Of a stretch of DNA of 11,108 nucleotides, positions 1 through 7,591 are shown one piece after another (positions within the stretch are counted from its first letter, which is position 1; every line of letters begins with the position of its first letter). The stretch is from NCBI GenBank assembly GCA_947451875.1, contig CANGBE010000026.1, positions 1 to 11,108 on the forward strand, given 5' to 3'. The position numbers and the translations under genes were made by a program. The notes below the pieces were generated by a model that ran no database searches, was not told the DNA's origin, and saw only the letters and a list, made by a program, of their open reading frames with translations. The stretch is from Sphingomonadaceae bacterium. Lineage in GTDB: Bacteria > Pseudomonadota > Alphaproteobacteria > Sphingomonadales > Sphingomonadaceae.

Positions 1-163
1 CTATGGCGGCATGGACGAGCCCGAACTCAAGATCATCGATGTGTTCATCTGCAAGCTGCGCAAGAAGCTTGCGCACGCTTGCAATGGTGAAAACTATATC
101 GAAACCGTCTGGGGCCGCGGCTATGTGCTGCGCGATCCCGATAGCCAGGCTGAAGCCGCCTGA
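1..163 (+). CDS. ctrA: Cell-cycle response regulator CtrA, C-terminal fragment
   Basis: The window opens inside this gene; the frame starts at base 2 and ends at TGA 161-163, leaving 53 residues. They form the end of an OmpR/PhoB-type winged-helix DNA-binding domain: YGGMDEPELKIID, then the basic recognition helix VFICKLRKKLA, then the wing ETVWGRGYVLRDP. This wording is characteristic of CtrA, the essential alphaproteobacterial master regulator that binds TTAA-type sites to control division, motility and replication genes. The receiver domain lies outside the window. The gene is followed by a hairpin terminator and looks transcriptionally separate from the polysaccharide genes. Another OmpR-family regulator is possible in principle, but the match to the CtrA C-terminus as I remember it is very close. 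Confidence 0.93.
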   Translation, partial: YGGMDEPELKIIDVFICKLRKKLAHACNGENYIETVWGRGYVLRDPDSQAEAA

Positions 164-210
164 GCCAGAGTTACGCAATCTGCTCTTGAAGCAGATTGTT
201 GTGGGGGCAG

Positions 211-241
211 CGGCCCGCTTCCGGGGGGAGGCGGGCCGTTT
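211..241 (+). terminator. Probable intrinsic terminator after ctrA
   Basis: CGGCCCGC (211-218) pairs perfectly with GCGGGCCG (231-238). The stem can extend inward through a T-G wobble, a T-A pair and two C-G pairs to a GGGG loop (223-226), giving about 12 base pairs. Only three T residues follow (239-241), so the U-tract is poor, as is common in high-GC genomes. It lies 47 bases after the ctrA stop and before the polysaccharide operon, which fits a boundary between transcription units. Confidence 0.65.
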
Positions 242-362
242 GCATTGCACTGCAACAAGAATTGTGCCGGAATGCCAATAAATCCTTGCCTTGTGAGTGC
301 CCATCCGTAGGGAAGAGGCGCTTAACGGGGCATCTTCCCGGGCAGTGTGGAACAGGTTTGTG

Positions 363-1343
363 GTGCAGCCGATTTATTCGCTTTCTGGCCGCCGGGTCTA
401 TGTGGCCGGGCATGGGGGTATGGTTGGTTCGGCCATTGTCCGCAGGCTGGCGTAAACTGGATGCGCGCTATTGACCAGTGACCGCAGCATCGACCTGCGC
501 GATCAAGCCGCCGTCAAGAACTGGTTTGCCGAAAATCGTCCCGACACTGTGGTGCTTGCCGCGGCCCGAGTGGGTGGAATTGCTGCCAATTCGGCATCAC
601 CGGCTGAATTTTTGTACGACAATTTGATGATCGAAGCCAATGTGATCGAGGCAGCGTACCGCAATGCGGCCGACAAGCTGCTATTCCTCGGTTCCTCGTG
701 CATTTATCCCAAGCTGGCCGACCAGCCGATTGTCGAGGATGCCTTGCTCACCGGCCCGCTTGAGCCAACCAATGAATGGTACGCGATCGCCAAGATTGCC
801 GGGATCAAGCTGTGCCAATCCTACCGCACGCAATATGGCTGCGACTTCATCAGCGCCATGCCGACCAACCTCTATGGCTCGGGTGATAATTTTGATCTGG
901 CTACCAGCCACGTCATCCCCGCGCTGATCCGCAAGGCGCATGAGGCAAAGCTGGCAGGTGCGGCTAGTTTTCCGATCTGGGGTTCCGGCACACCGCGCCG
1001 TGAAAGCCTTCATGTCGATGATCTGGCCGATGCCTGCGTGTTCCTGCTTGAGCATTATTCGGACGAGCAGTGGATCAACGTCGGCTATGGCAGCGATCTG
1101 ACCATTCTGGAGCTAGCGCAAATGGTTGCTGATGTTGTCGGCTTCACTGGCGCAATCTCGCTGGACACCAGCAAGCCCGATGGCACGCCGCGCAAGCTGA
1201 TGGATTCCGGTCGTATCGCGCGGCTGGGCTGGAAAGCCAAAATTGATCTTCGTGATGGGATTAGCGGAACCTACCGCTATTTCCTTGAACACGGTTCTAC
1301 CCGCAATTCGCAAGCCGCGCATGGAGGCGCAGTCAAAGCATGA
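363..1343 (+). pseudogene. fcl: GDP-L-fucose synthase, interrupted by in-frame TAA at codon 31
   Basis: Bifunctional 3,5-epimerase/4-reductase that turns GDP-4-keto-6-deoxymannose into GDP-L-fucose in the cytoplasm (extended SDR, WcaG/Fcl). From GTG 363 the frame reads SLSGRRVYVAGHGGMVGSA (Rossmann dinucleotide loop), meets TAA at 453-455, and continues in the same frame to TGA 1343. The total of 327 codons compares with 321 residues in the E. coli enzyme. The body is intact: GSSCIYP at codons 110-116 with Cys113, Tyr140 and Lys144 of YAIAK, and SHVIPAL with the epimerase His. A GTG at 360 is an equally possible start; AGG at 354-356 could be a weak ribosome site. Reading from the TTG at 471, just after the stop, would give 290 residues without the cofactor loop, so that product should be inactive. 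The usual Arg of GHRGMVG is Gly (codon 18). The gene's end overlaps the next start (ATGA). The family is certain; whether the stop is real is not. Confidence 0.88.
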
Positions 1344-2590
1344 AACGTACCCATTGCATGGTGTGTAACGGCACTAATCTGTACGAATTCATTGACTGCG
1401 GCGACCAGCCGAACGGAAACGCTTTCCTCTATGCCGATGAGCTGGACAAGGAAGTGACCTTCACGCTGGCGATGATGGTTTGCCAGGATTGCTGGGAAGT
1501 TCAGATCTCTGAATTCCCGCCGCAGGAACTTCTGTTTTGCGATCACCCCTATGTGACAGGCGTCAATGCGCCGGTGGTGAAGCACTTCAATGCGCTTGCT
1601 CCGCACGTCGTGGAAAAGCTGGGGCTGAAAGCCAATGACCTGGTTATCGACGTTGGTTGCAACGACGGTACCTTGCTCAAGGCTTTCGCCAAACAGGGAA
1701 TGCGGGTGCTGGGTGTCGATCCCTCAGAACGCCCCGGCAAGCTGGCGCGCGAACAGGGCATCACCGTGTTTCAGCAGTTCTGGAACCACGATACCGGTAG
1801 GTCACTTCGGCAGCTTGGCATCCGTCCTGAGGTTATCACCGCGACAGCCGTGTTCTATCACGTGCCCGATCTGCACGATTTCGTTTCCGGCCTCGATGAA
1901 GTGATGGGCCCCAATTCGTTCTTCGTCGTGCAGGGCGTCAACCTGCTCGATCTGATCGAGAACAATGAGTTCGATCACTTCTACCACGAGCATTCGTGCA
2001 TCCATTCGGTCGGTCCGCTGACCAAGCTGTTCGCCGCCCACGGTCTGCGTATTCAGGATATTGAGATGTCGCCGATCCATGGCGGTTCCTTCATCCTTTA
2101 TGTCTGCCGTGAGGAACATCCGCTGGCGACGACGCAGGCTGTTGCCGATGCGATAAGGGCCGAGGAAAAGGCGGGGCTTTACAAGCTCGAAACCTACAAG
2201 GCTTTCGCCGACCGCATCGACCACAACATGGCAACGGTGAAGGGCCTGCTCGAGCGGCTGAAGGCAGAGGGCAAGACTGTCTATGCCCTTGGTGCTCCGG
2301 TGAAGGGCAGCACGGTACTCAACCGCGCGCAGATTGGCCCTGATCTCGTCAGCCTCGTCACCGAGGTCAACGAGTTCAAGGTGGGCCGGGTAACACCAGG
2401 AACCCATATCCCGGTCGTCGATGAGAAGACTATGACCGAGGTTCCGGATTACTATCTCGTGCTGGCGTGGAACTTCATCGATTTTCTGGTCGAGAAGTTT
2501 GATCCCTATCTCTCGGCGGGCGGGCGGTTCATCACCACGGTTCCCGATGTCCGAATCGTCGGGCCCAAGGGTGAGTTTGAGGTTCAATGA
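1340..2590 (+). CDS. SAM-dependent sugar C-methyltransferase (TylC3/NovU/TcaB9 type)
   Basis: This 416-residue protein has the three-part architecture of NDP-sugar C-methyltransferases. An N-terminal zinc-binding domain has Cys6, Cys9, Cys48 and Cys51. The central Rossmann methyltransferase domain carries the SAM loop VIDVGCNDG (102-110) and GVDPS (125-129). The C-terminal domain carries GAPVKGSTVLN (318-328) and LAWNF (375-379). The YHEH (215-218) and PIHGGS (245-250) motifs are typical of the family, and the His/Glu of the former are candidate catalytic bases. Such enzymes methylate a carbon next to the keto group of a nucleotide-linked 4-keto-deoxysugar, usually C3. With gmd and two Fcl-like genes nearby, the likely substrate is GDP-linked rather than dTDP-linked; that is inference. 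The start ATG overlaps the fcl stop as ATGA, and the end overlaps the next gene the same way, implying translational coupling. Confidence 0.9.
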   Translation: MKRTHCMVCNGTNLYEFIDCGDQPNGNAFLYADELDKEVTFTLAMMVCQDCWEVQISEFPPQELLFCDHPYVTGVNAPVVKHFNALAPHVVEKLGLKANDLVIDVGCNDGTLLKAFAKQGMRVLGVDPSERPGKLAREQGITVFQQFWNHDTGRSLRQLGIRPEVITATAVFYHVPDLHDFVSGLDEVMGPNSFFVVQGVNLLDLIENNEFDHFYHEHSCIHSVGPLTKLFAAHGLRIQDIEMSPIHGGSFILYVCREEHPLATTQAVADAIRAEEKAGLYKLETYKAFADRIDHNMATVKGLLERLKAEGKTVYALGAPVKGSTVLNRAQIGPDLVSLVTEVNEFKVGRVTPGTHIPVVDEKTMTEVPDYYLVLAWNFIDFLVEKFDPYLSAGGRFITTVPDVRIVGPKGEFEVQ

Positions 2591-3537
2591 AGAACGTCAT
2601 CGTAACCGGCGCGAGCGGCTTCATCGGCAGAACGCTGGTAGAAGAAATCAGGGCGCGGTTCCCCGATGCCAACGTCGTGCCGGTCAGCAGTGCGATGGTC
2701 GATCTGGCCGATGAACACGAGGCTTTCGCCTGGCTGGACGCGCAAGCAAAGGCCTATGACTGCGATCACATCATCCACCTCGCCGCGCTCTACAAGGCGG
2801 GGGACTGGCCGGTGCATCACCCGGCAACGCAGTTCAACGTCAACTTCAAGATCAACGTCAACATGCTTGAGGGCTGGATTCGCTATTTCCCCAAGGCGAA
2901 GTTCACCTCGATCCTTTCCTACTGCATGTACCCTTCCACCGAAAACGCGCATCCCGAAAGCGAGCTGTGGGGGCATGAGCCGGAGGATTACCTTTTCGCC
3001 TATGCCATGACCAAGAAGGCGCTGCTGATCGGCCAGCGCGCCTATCGGCAGGAATATGGCGGCCATTGCACCTCTGTGGTTTTGCCCACGGTCTATGGCC
3101 CGAATGATTCTTTCGCTGAAAATAGCCACGTGGTTGGCGCGCTGATTGGCAAGTTCGTCCGCGCCGCCCGGTCTGGCGCGCCGACTGTCGAAGTCTGGGG
3201 CGATGGATTACAGGAGCGCGAATTTCTCTATGTCGGCAATGCGGCTGACGGGATCATCCGTGCGGCGCTCGAATCCGAAGTCGATGTGCTCAACCTTGGC
3301 ATGGGTGCGGCTGAATCGATCGGTCAGATCGCCCGCTGGATCAAGGACGCCGCCGGTTTCAAGGGCGAGATCGTCTATAACCAGAACCGCTTTGTTGGAG
3401 TGCGGACTCGCCGGCTAGATGTCAGCCGGGTGCGCGAAGTGCTGGGCTGGACGGCGGAAACTCCGCTCCGTGAGGGCCTGAAACAGACTGTCGATTGGTA
3501 TGCCGCCAGTCTCGACGCCGAGAATGCGACTGCCTGA
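2587..3537 (+). CDS. NAD(P)-dependent SDR, Fcl-like nucleotide-sugar epimerase/reductase
   Basis: A 316-residue extended short-chain dehydrogenase. It shows the cofactor loop TGASGFIG (7-14), LAALYKAG after the fourth strand, SYCMYP (111-116), the catalytic pair Tyr139/Lys143 in YAMTK, and SHVVGAL with His181. Cys113 and His181 sit where GDP-fucose synthase has its epimerisation acid/base residues, so this is a divergent paralogue of the interrupted fcl in the same operon. Its place directly after the C-methyltransferase (ATGA overlap) suggests it reduces, and perhaps C5-epimerises, the methylated 4-keto sugar. The product is not predictable from sequence alone. An epimerase/dehydratase with another substrate cannot be excluded. 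The reading frame is uninterrupted. Confidence 0.85.
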   Translation: MKNVIVTGASGFIGRTLVEEIRARFPDANVVPVSSAMVDLADEHEAFAWLDAQAKAYDCDHIIHLAALYKAGDWPVHHPATQFNVNFKINVNMLEGWIRYFPKAKFTSILSYCMYPSTENAHPESELWGHEPEDYLFAYAMTKKALLIGQRAYRQEYGGHCTSVVLPTVYGPNDSFAENSHVVGALIGKFVRAARSGAPTVEVWGDGLQEREFLYVGNAADGIIRAALESEVDVLNLGMGAAESIGQIARWIKDAAGFKGEIVYNQNRFVGVRTRRLDVSRVREVLGWTAETPLREGLKQTVDWYAASLDAENATA

Positions 3538-4768
3538 TCCCATTACCAAATCGCTTTCCGGAAAGCGGCTGCTCGTCGTCGAGGAAGTGCTGAAAGACCC
3601 GATCGGTCACTGGTACGAATATGTCCGCTCGGTCGCCGAACTGAACCGGGCCGAGGGAGCCGAGGTCACGACTGTCGGCCACGTTGCGATGGAGCCGGGC
3701 ATTTCGGCCGAACTTGATGCGATTGCAGCCTTTCCGCAAAGTCGATGGGACGGCGTCTATGCCTACCCACAGGCCTGGCGGCGCTATCTGGCCGTGTTCT
3801 ATCACAACTGGTTGGTGTTCCGGGTGATGAGCCGGATCGTGCGCGATCACGGCCCGTTTGACCTGCTGTTTGCACCAACCGTAACTGTGCACCACATCTG
3901 GGGATGGCGGCTGTTGCTGGCGCTTTACGGCAAGAGGATTGGCCGGATGGTGCTGCTGTTCCGGTTCAATGAAGGCTTTTATCCGCCCGGCAGTTCCACC
4001 CCGATCTTCGCGCGCAGTTCGGTTGCGATCAAATGGGGCATGCAAAGCTTTGCCCGGGCCTTGAAGGCGGGCAAGGCGGCCTTTGCGACAGATAGCACGC
4101 GGCTGGCGCGGGAATATCAGATCCTCACCGGGATCACCCCTGACATCTACCCCAGCCCGCGCGTTGCGCCATTTTCCAATCGTGACAAGCCGCTTAAGCG
4201 CGGTGTTGAGCCGCTCGTGCTGTCCTCGCTTGGGCCTGCGCGGTTTGAGAAGGGTATTGATCTGTTGCAGAACGCGATCAAGGCCTGCCTCTCGCAAGGT
4301 CTGTCGCGGCCGGTCAAATTCGTCATCCAGTGGAACCATCCGATCCTTGATGCTGATGGTAGGCCCTACGAACCCGATCCGGAATTGCTGGCCGATCCGC
4401 GGGTGGAATTCATCACCCGCGGGCTCGATAGCGCGGAATATGATGCTGCAATCGAAGCGACCGACTTCATGCTGTTGCCCTATCAGCGGGCGAGCTATTA
4501 CGCGCGTATATCAGGCGTAGCTGTGGAAGCTGCGACGGCTGGGATACCGATGCTCTATACCCGCGATACGTGGAACTCCGATCTGGTGGATATTTGTGGG
4601 GCCGGTATCGGATGGGATGATGGCGATCAGTCTGGGCTGATTAGAGCTATCAGGCATTTCGCCGATAACTATCAGGCCTATCACGACGCAGCAATGGCGC
4701 GCCGGGCTGATGCTCAGGCGGCGCATTCTTCAGGCGCCTTCATGGCGATCCTCTGGGGCAAGAAATGA
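3524..4768 (+). CDS. GT-B fold glycosyltransferase (GT4-like)
   Basis: A protein of 414 residues from ATG 3524; an in-frame ATG at 3500 would add eight residues. I prefer 3524 because it gives a short 14-bp overlap with the upstream gene and a weak GAG-type site before it, but this is uncertain. The N-terminal half starts with GKRLLVVEEVLKDPIGHWYEY, a first Rossmann strand plus acceptor-side loop. The C-terminal half has SLGPARFEKGIDLL (about 235-248), DFMLLPY (314-320) and SGVAVEAATAGIP (330-342), matching the donor-binding region of Glycos_transf_1 enzymes. It probably adds one sugar of the repeat unit at the cytoplasmic face of the inner membrane. Donor and acceptor are unknown. It is followed by trmB with an ATGA overlap. 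Confidence 0.78.
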   Translation: MRLPDPITKSLSGKRLLVVEEVLKDPIGHWYEYVRSVAELNRAEGAEVTTVGHVAMEPGISAELDAIAAFPQSRWDGVYAYPQAWRRYLAVFYHNWLVFRVMSRIVRDHGPFDLLFAPTVTVHHIWGWRLLLALYGKRIGRMVLLFRFNEGFYPPGSSTPIFARSSVAIKWGMQSFARALKAGKAAFATDSTRLAREYQILTGITPDIYPSPRVAPFSNRDKPLKRGVEPLVLSSLGPARFEKGIDLLQNAIKACLSQGLSRPVKFVIQWNHPILDADGRPYEPDPELLADPRVEFITRGLDSAEYDAAIEATDFMLLPYQRASYYARISGVAVEAATAGIPMLYTRDTWNSDLVDICGAGIGWDDGDQSGLIRAIRHFADNYQAYHDAAMARRADAQAAHSSGAFMAILWGKK

Positions 4769-5466
4769 CTGCTTATAAATCCGGCGATCCAACAACGATC
4801 AATCGCCTCTATGGCCGTTCCAAGGGCAAGCCGTTGCGTGCCGGCCAGCAGGATCTGGTTGATCGCCTTTTGCCGCAAATCTCGGTCCCCGAAGAAGGTC
4901 CGGTAACCGCTCAAGTTCTGTTCGGCATCGATTGCCCGCTGCATTTCGAGATCGGCTTTGGCGGCGGCGAGCATCTGGCGGCTCGGGCCGATATGCTGCC
5001 CGATCACGGCTTCATCGGCTGCGAGCCTTTCGTCAACGGCGTGGCGCAGGCGCTCGTTCATGTGCGCGATCTCGCGCTTGCCAATGTGCGGCTCAATATG
5101 GGCGACGCGCTGGAGGTGCTGTCACGGATCCCCGATGGCTCGCTATCGTTCATCTATCTACTCCATCCCGATCCCTGGCCCAAGGCGCGCCACGCCAAGC
5201 GTCGGATGATGAACGATGGCCCAGTCGATATGTTCGCCGCCAAGCTGAAACCGGGAGGCGAGCTGCGCTTTGGCACCGATCACGCGGTCTATCTGCGCCA
5301 CGCGCTGATGGTCATGCGTCGCCACCGCCAACAGTTCGAATGGCTGTGCGAAAAGCCGGAAAACTTCCAGAAGCGCCCTGGCGGCTGGCCCGAGACGCGC
5401 TATGAAAACAAGGCCCGCACCGTTTACGGGCACGAGGTCTGGTACTTCCGCTTCAGGAAGCGTTAG
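4765..5466 (+). CDS. trmB: tRNA (guanine-N7-)-methyltransferase TrmB
   Basis: A 233-residue enzyme that makes 7-methylguanosine at position 46 of the tRNA variable loop, using SAM. Diagnostic motifs are EIGFGGGEH (62-70, SAM site), GCEPF (85-89), LHPDPWPKARHAKRR (133-147), FGTDH (169-173) and TRYE (211-214) near the end. Length is normal for the family. The start ATG overlaps the glycosyltransferase stop (ATGA), so translation is probably coupled to a polysaccharide gene. The stop TAG at 5464-5466 overlaps the stop of the opposing GT2 gene, leaving no room for a separate terminator. This is a housekeeping-type gene in an accessory-type operon. Confidence 0.96.
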   Translation: MTAYKSGDPTTINRLYGRSKGKPLRAGQQDLVDRLLPQISVPEEGPVTAQVLFGIDCPLHFEIGFGGGEHLAARADMLPDHGFIGCEPFVNGVAQALVHVRDLALANVRLNMGDALEVLSRIPDGSLSFIYLLHPDPWPKARHAKRRMMNDGPVDMFAAKLKPGGELRFGTDHAVYLRHALMVMRRHRQQFEWLCEKPENFQKRPGGWPETRYENKARTVYGHEVWYFRFRKR

Positions 5467-6365
5467 CGCTGGGCGAGATAGGCTTGGAAGCTGGCTAGCT
5501 TGACCGGGGTGCGCTTGGCCTTGCGGGTCAGCACCATGACAAAGCCATCGAGCAATCCCTTGGCCTTCGGGGCAATGCGGCGGCGCTTGATCGCCTGGAT
5601 CAGTTCGGTGACCGTTGAACCGGCGATCCGGCCCGGCAGGTAACGCAGCGGGGCATAGCGATAGTAGAACAGGATCTTGTTCCGCGCGCCGGTGTAGTCC
5701 TGGATATAGCTGGTCTTGGTGTTGCTCTGCATGAGGTGCAGCACTGGGGACGTACCAAAGATGGTGCGCCAGCCGCCGTGGTCATACATCCGCAACGCCA
5801 GATCGCCCTCTTCCTGCGTATAGAACAGATCCTCGTTGTACCCGCCGACCGAGAGATAGGCACTGCGCCGCACGCCGTGCGCACAGGCGGCGAAATCAAA
5901 AGGCAGGTCCGCTCCGTTTGGCGGGTCGACGTGGTGGATCAGCTTGTCCTTCAGCACGTTTCAGAACGGCATACAGACAATGCCGACATCCGCCGGGGCG
6001 AAGTCACGGGTAGCCACCTCAAGCGTCGCCGGATCGATCAGCATAGAATCATCGTCGAGTGGAAAGACGATCTCGGTCTGCGCCAGTTCCACGCCCCGAT
6101 TGCGTTGATAGCAGGGACCAAACGACGTATCGCTGCGCACATAGGTAACGCCCGGATAGGCTGCCACAACTGCCTCGCGGGTGCCATCGGTGGAGGCATC
6201 GTCCGCCACGATGATGTGAACCGGCACCGTCTGCTTCAGGGCCAGAGCGATAGCATCTAGCACCATGTCGCGGCGGTTGTGCGCCGTGAACACCACCGTG
6301 GTGACCGCTGGCCGATCGGTGATCTCACCACTTGGCGATAGGGCAAAGGCGCAAGGGCTGGTCAT
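5463..6365 (-). pseudogene. GT2 family glycosyltransferase, interrupted by in-frame TGA at codon 135
   Basis: The frame runs from ATG 6365 to TAA at 5463, 301 codons, with one internal TGA (5963-5961). Both parts belong to one GT-A enzyme. The first has TVVFTAHNRR (23-32), IIVADDASTDGT (51-62) and the metal-binding FPLDDDS (101-107). The second has FAACAHGVRRSAYLSVGGYNED and QEEGDLALRM (about 184-193), the acceptor/catalytic-base region of rhamnosyltransferase-like GT2 proteins. The stop falls after VGIVCMPF, before NVLKDKL, and separates donor and acceptor halves, so a truncated product should be inactive. CGA or TGG to TGA would explain it by one change. The start is coupled to the preceding gene through TGATG. 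The last gene of the minus operon, it converges on trmB with a 4-bp overlap. Confidence 0.85.
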
Positions 6366-7591
6366 CAGGTGAGCTTTGCCATTCGCGATTCCATTTGGGC
6401 GATAATGGCACCTTGCGACCAGCGTTCTGCTGCGCGCAAGGCACCCGCTTTTCCGAGTGCCCCGGCCTTGGTTGGATCATCCAGCAAGTTCGCAATCGCA
6501 TCGGCAAATGCCTTGGCAGCGCCCGGTTCGGTGGCGAGGCCGCAGCCTTCGACTTCGGCGCGCAGGCCCGTTCCGGCGGCGGCTGTCGCCACGACCGGGC
6601 GGCCCGACCACAGCATATTGGCAAGTTTACTCGGCAAAACGAGGTCTGCCGCTCCGGCAATCTGCGGCAGCAGGTGAATGTCGGCCAGCGCCAGCAGTTC
6701 TCCCATCCGGGCGGCGGGTTGCAGATCGTGGAACTGCACATTGCCCAGCCCCCCGGCCAATGCTTCCAGCCTGGCACGATTGGGGCCTTCGCCGCAGATG
6801 ACGAAAGCCAGATCATCGCGGCTGGTCAAATGGCGCGCGGCTTCGACGATAATCTCGATGCCCTGCTTGTTGGCGATATTGCCGGAGTAGAGCGCGACAC
6901 GCTTGGTACCCAAGCCCCATTCCGCGCGATAGGAGGCGCCACCGGCCGGATCGGGCTCAGGCGCATTGGCCCAGTTGCGCACCTCGACCACGCGGTCCGG
7001 CTCCACGCCCTTCTCGATCAGCTTGGCGCACATTTGCGGGCTGATGGTGGAGACACAGTCGGCCAGTCGCAGCGGGAGGCCCTCCAGCCAGCGGGCGAAT
7101 CCGGCGGCTTTGCCTGCCTGCACCAGTCCAGTCGCCAGCGCTGCCTCAACCTCGAAATCCTGCACGTGCACCCACAGTTTCGCGCCTGCCAGTTTGGCGG
7201 TGAGCCAAGCCACCGGAACCGAGAGCAGGGCGGGGGCAATGCAGATCACCAGCTTTGGTCGGCGCAGTGCCTCGGCACAAGCAGGGAACAGCGCGCTCAA
7301 GGCGAAGCTGGCAAGGTGGATCACCCGCTTCAGGCCGCCGGGATTGGCGGGCACATAATGCGGGCAGCGGGTAATGGAGACGCCATTTTCCATCGCACTG
7401 GTCCAGCCACCGGAATGACCCTGCCAGTGCTTCCACTGCGGGTAGTAGGGCTGGCCGCAGATCACCTGAACCGGGTGGCCGAGTGCCGCGAGTCCTTCAG
7501 CCATGCCTCGGGTGAACGGCCCAATGCCCACTTCCTCGGGCGCATAGTTCAGCCCGAGAATAGCGATGCGTGCGGGCGCCTTGTCGCTCAC
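6365..7591 (-). CDS. wcaI: WcaI-like GT4 glycosyltransferase (putative fucosyltransferase)
   Basis: A protein of 408 residues from GTG 7591, chosen because GTGA overlaps the upstream stop; a GTG at 7621 is an alternative. The N-terminus IAILGLNYAPEEVGIGPFT and the later PYYPQW (48-53) are characteristic of the colanic-acid enzyme WcaI, about 407 residues in E. coli. Further shared stretches are LKRVIHLASFALS, LWVHVQDFEVEAAL and DCVSTISPQM. The donor half has LYSGNIANKQGIEIIVEA, FVICGEGPNRARLE and LPSKLANMLWSGRPVVA. WcaI is thought to transfer fucose from GDP-fucose, which fits gmd and fcl in this locus, but donor specificity here is inferred. The frame is intact. The stop overlaps the next start as TGATG. 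Confidence 0.87.
   Translation of the reverse strand: MSDKAPARIAILGLNYAPEEVGIGPFTRGMAEGLAALGHPVQVICGQPYYPQWKHWQGHSGGWTSAMENGVSITRCPHYVPANPGGLKRVIHLASFALSALFPACAEALRRPKLVICIAPALLSVPVAWLTAKLAGAKLWVHVQDFEVEAALATGLVQAGKAAGFARWLEGLPLRLADCVSTISPQMCAKLIEKGVEPDRVVEVRNWANAPEPDPAGGASYRAEWGLGTKRVALYSGNIANKQGIEIIVEAARHLTSRDDLAFVICGEGPNRARLEALAGGLGNVQFHDLQPAARMGELLALADIHLLPQIAGAADLVLPSKLANMLWSGRPVVATAAAGTGLRAEVEGCGLATEPGAAKAFADAIANLLDDPTKAGALGKAGALRAAERWSQGAIIAQMESRMAKLT

Noticed and set aside
320..345. CtrA binding site before fcl
   Set aside because: Only a half-site TTAAC is present at 322-326; the second half at the usual spacing is missing.
196..474. Possible small gene upstream of fcl
   Set aside because: It spans the terminator hairpin and the N-terminal fcl sequence in another frame; its peptide has no recognisable feature.
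1802..2587. 261-codon minus-strand frame
   Set aside because: Antisense to the C-methyltransferase, whose zinc-binding, SAM and C-terminal motifs are all on the plus strand.
3422..4339. 305-codon open frame on the minus strand
   Set aside because: Antisense to the second SDR and the GT-B glycosyltransferase; Arg/His/Pro-rich composition without motifs indicates a shadow frame.
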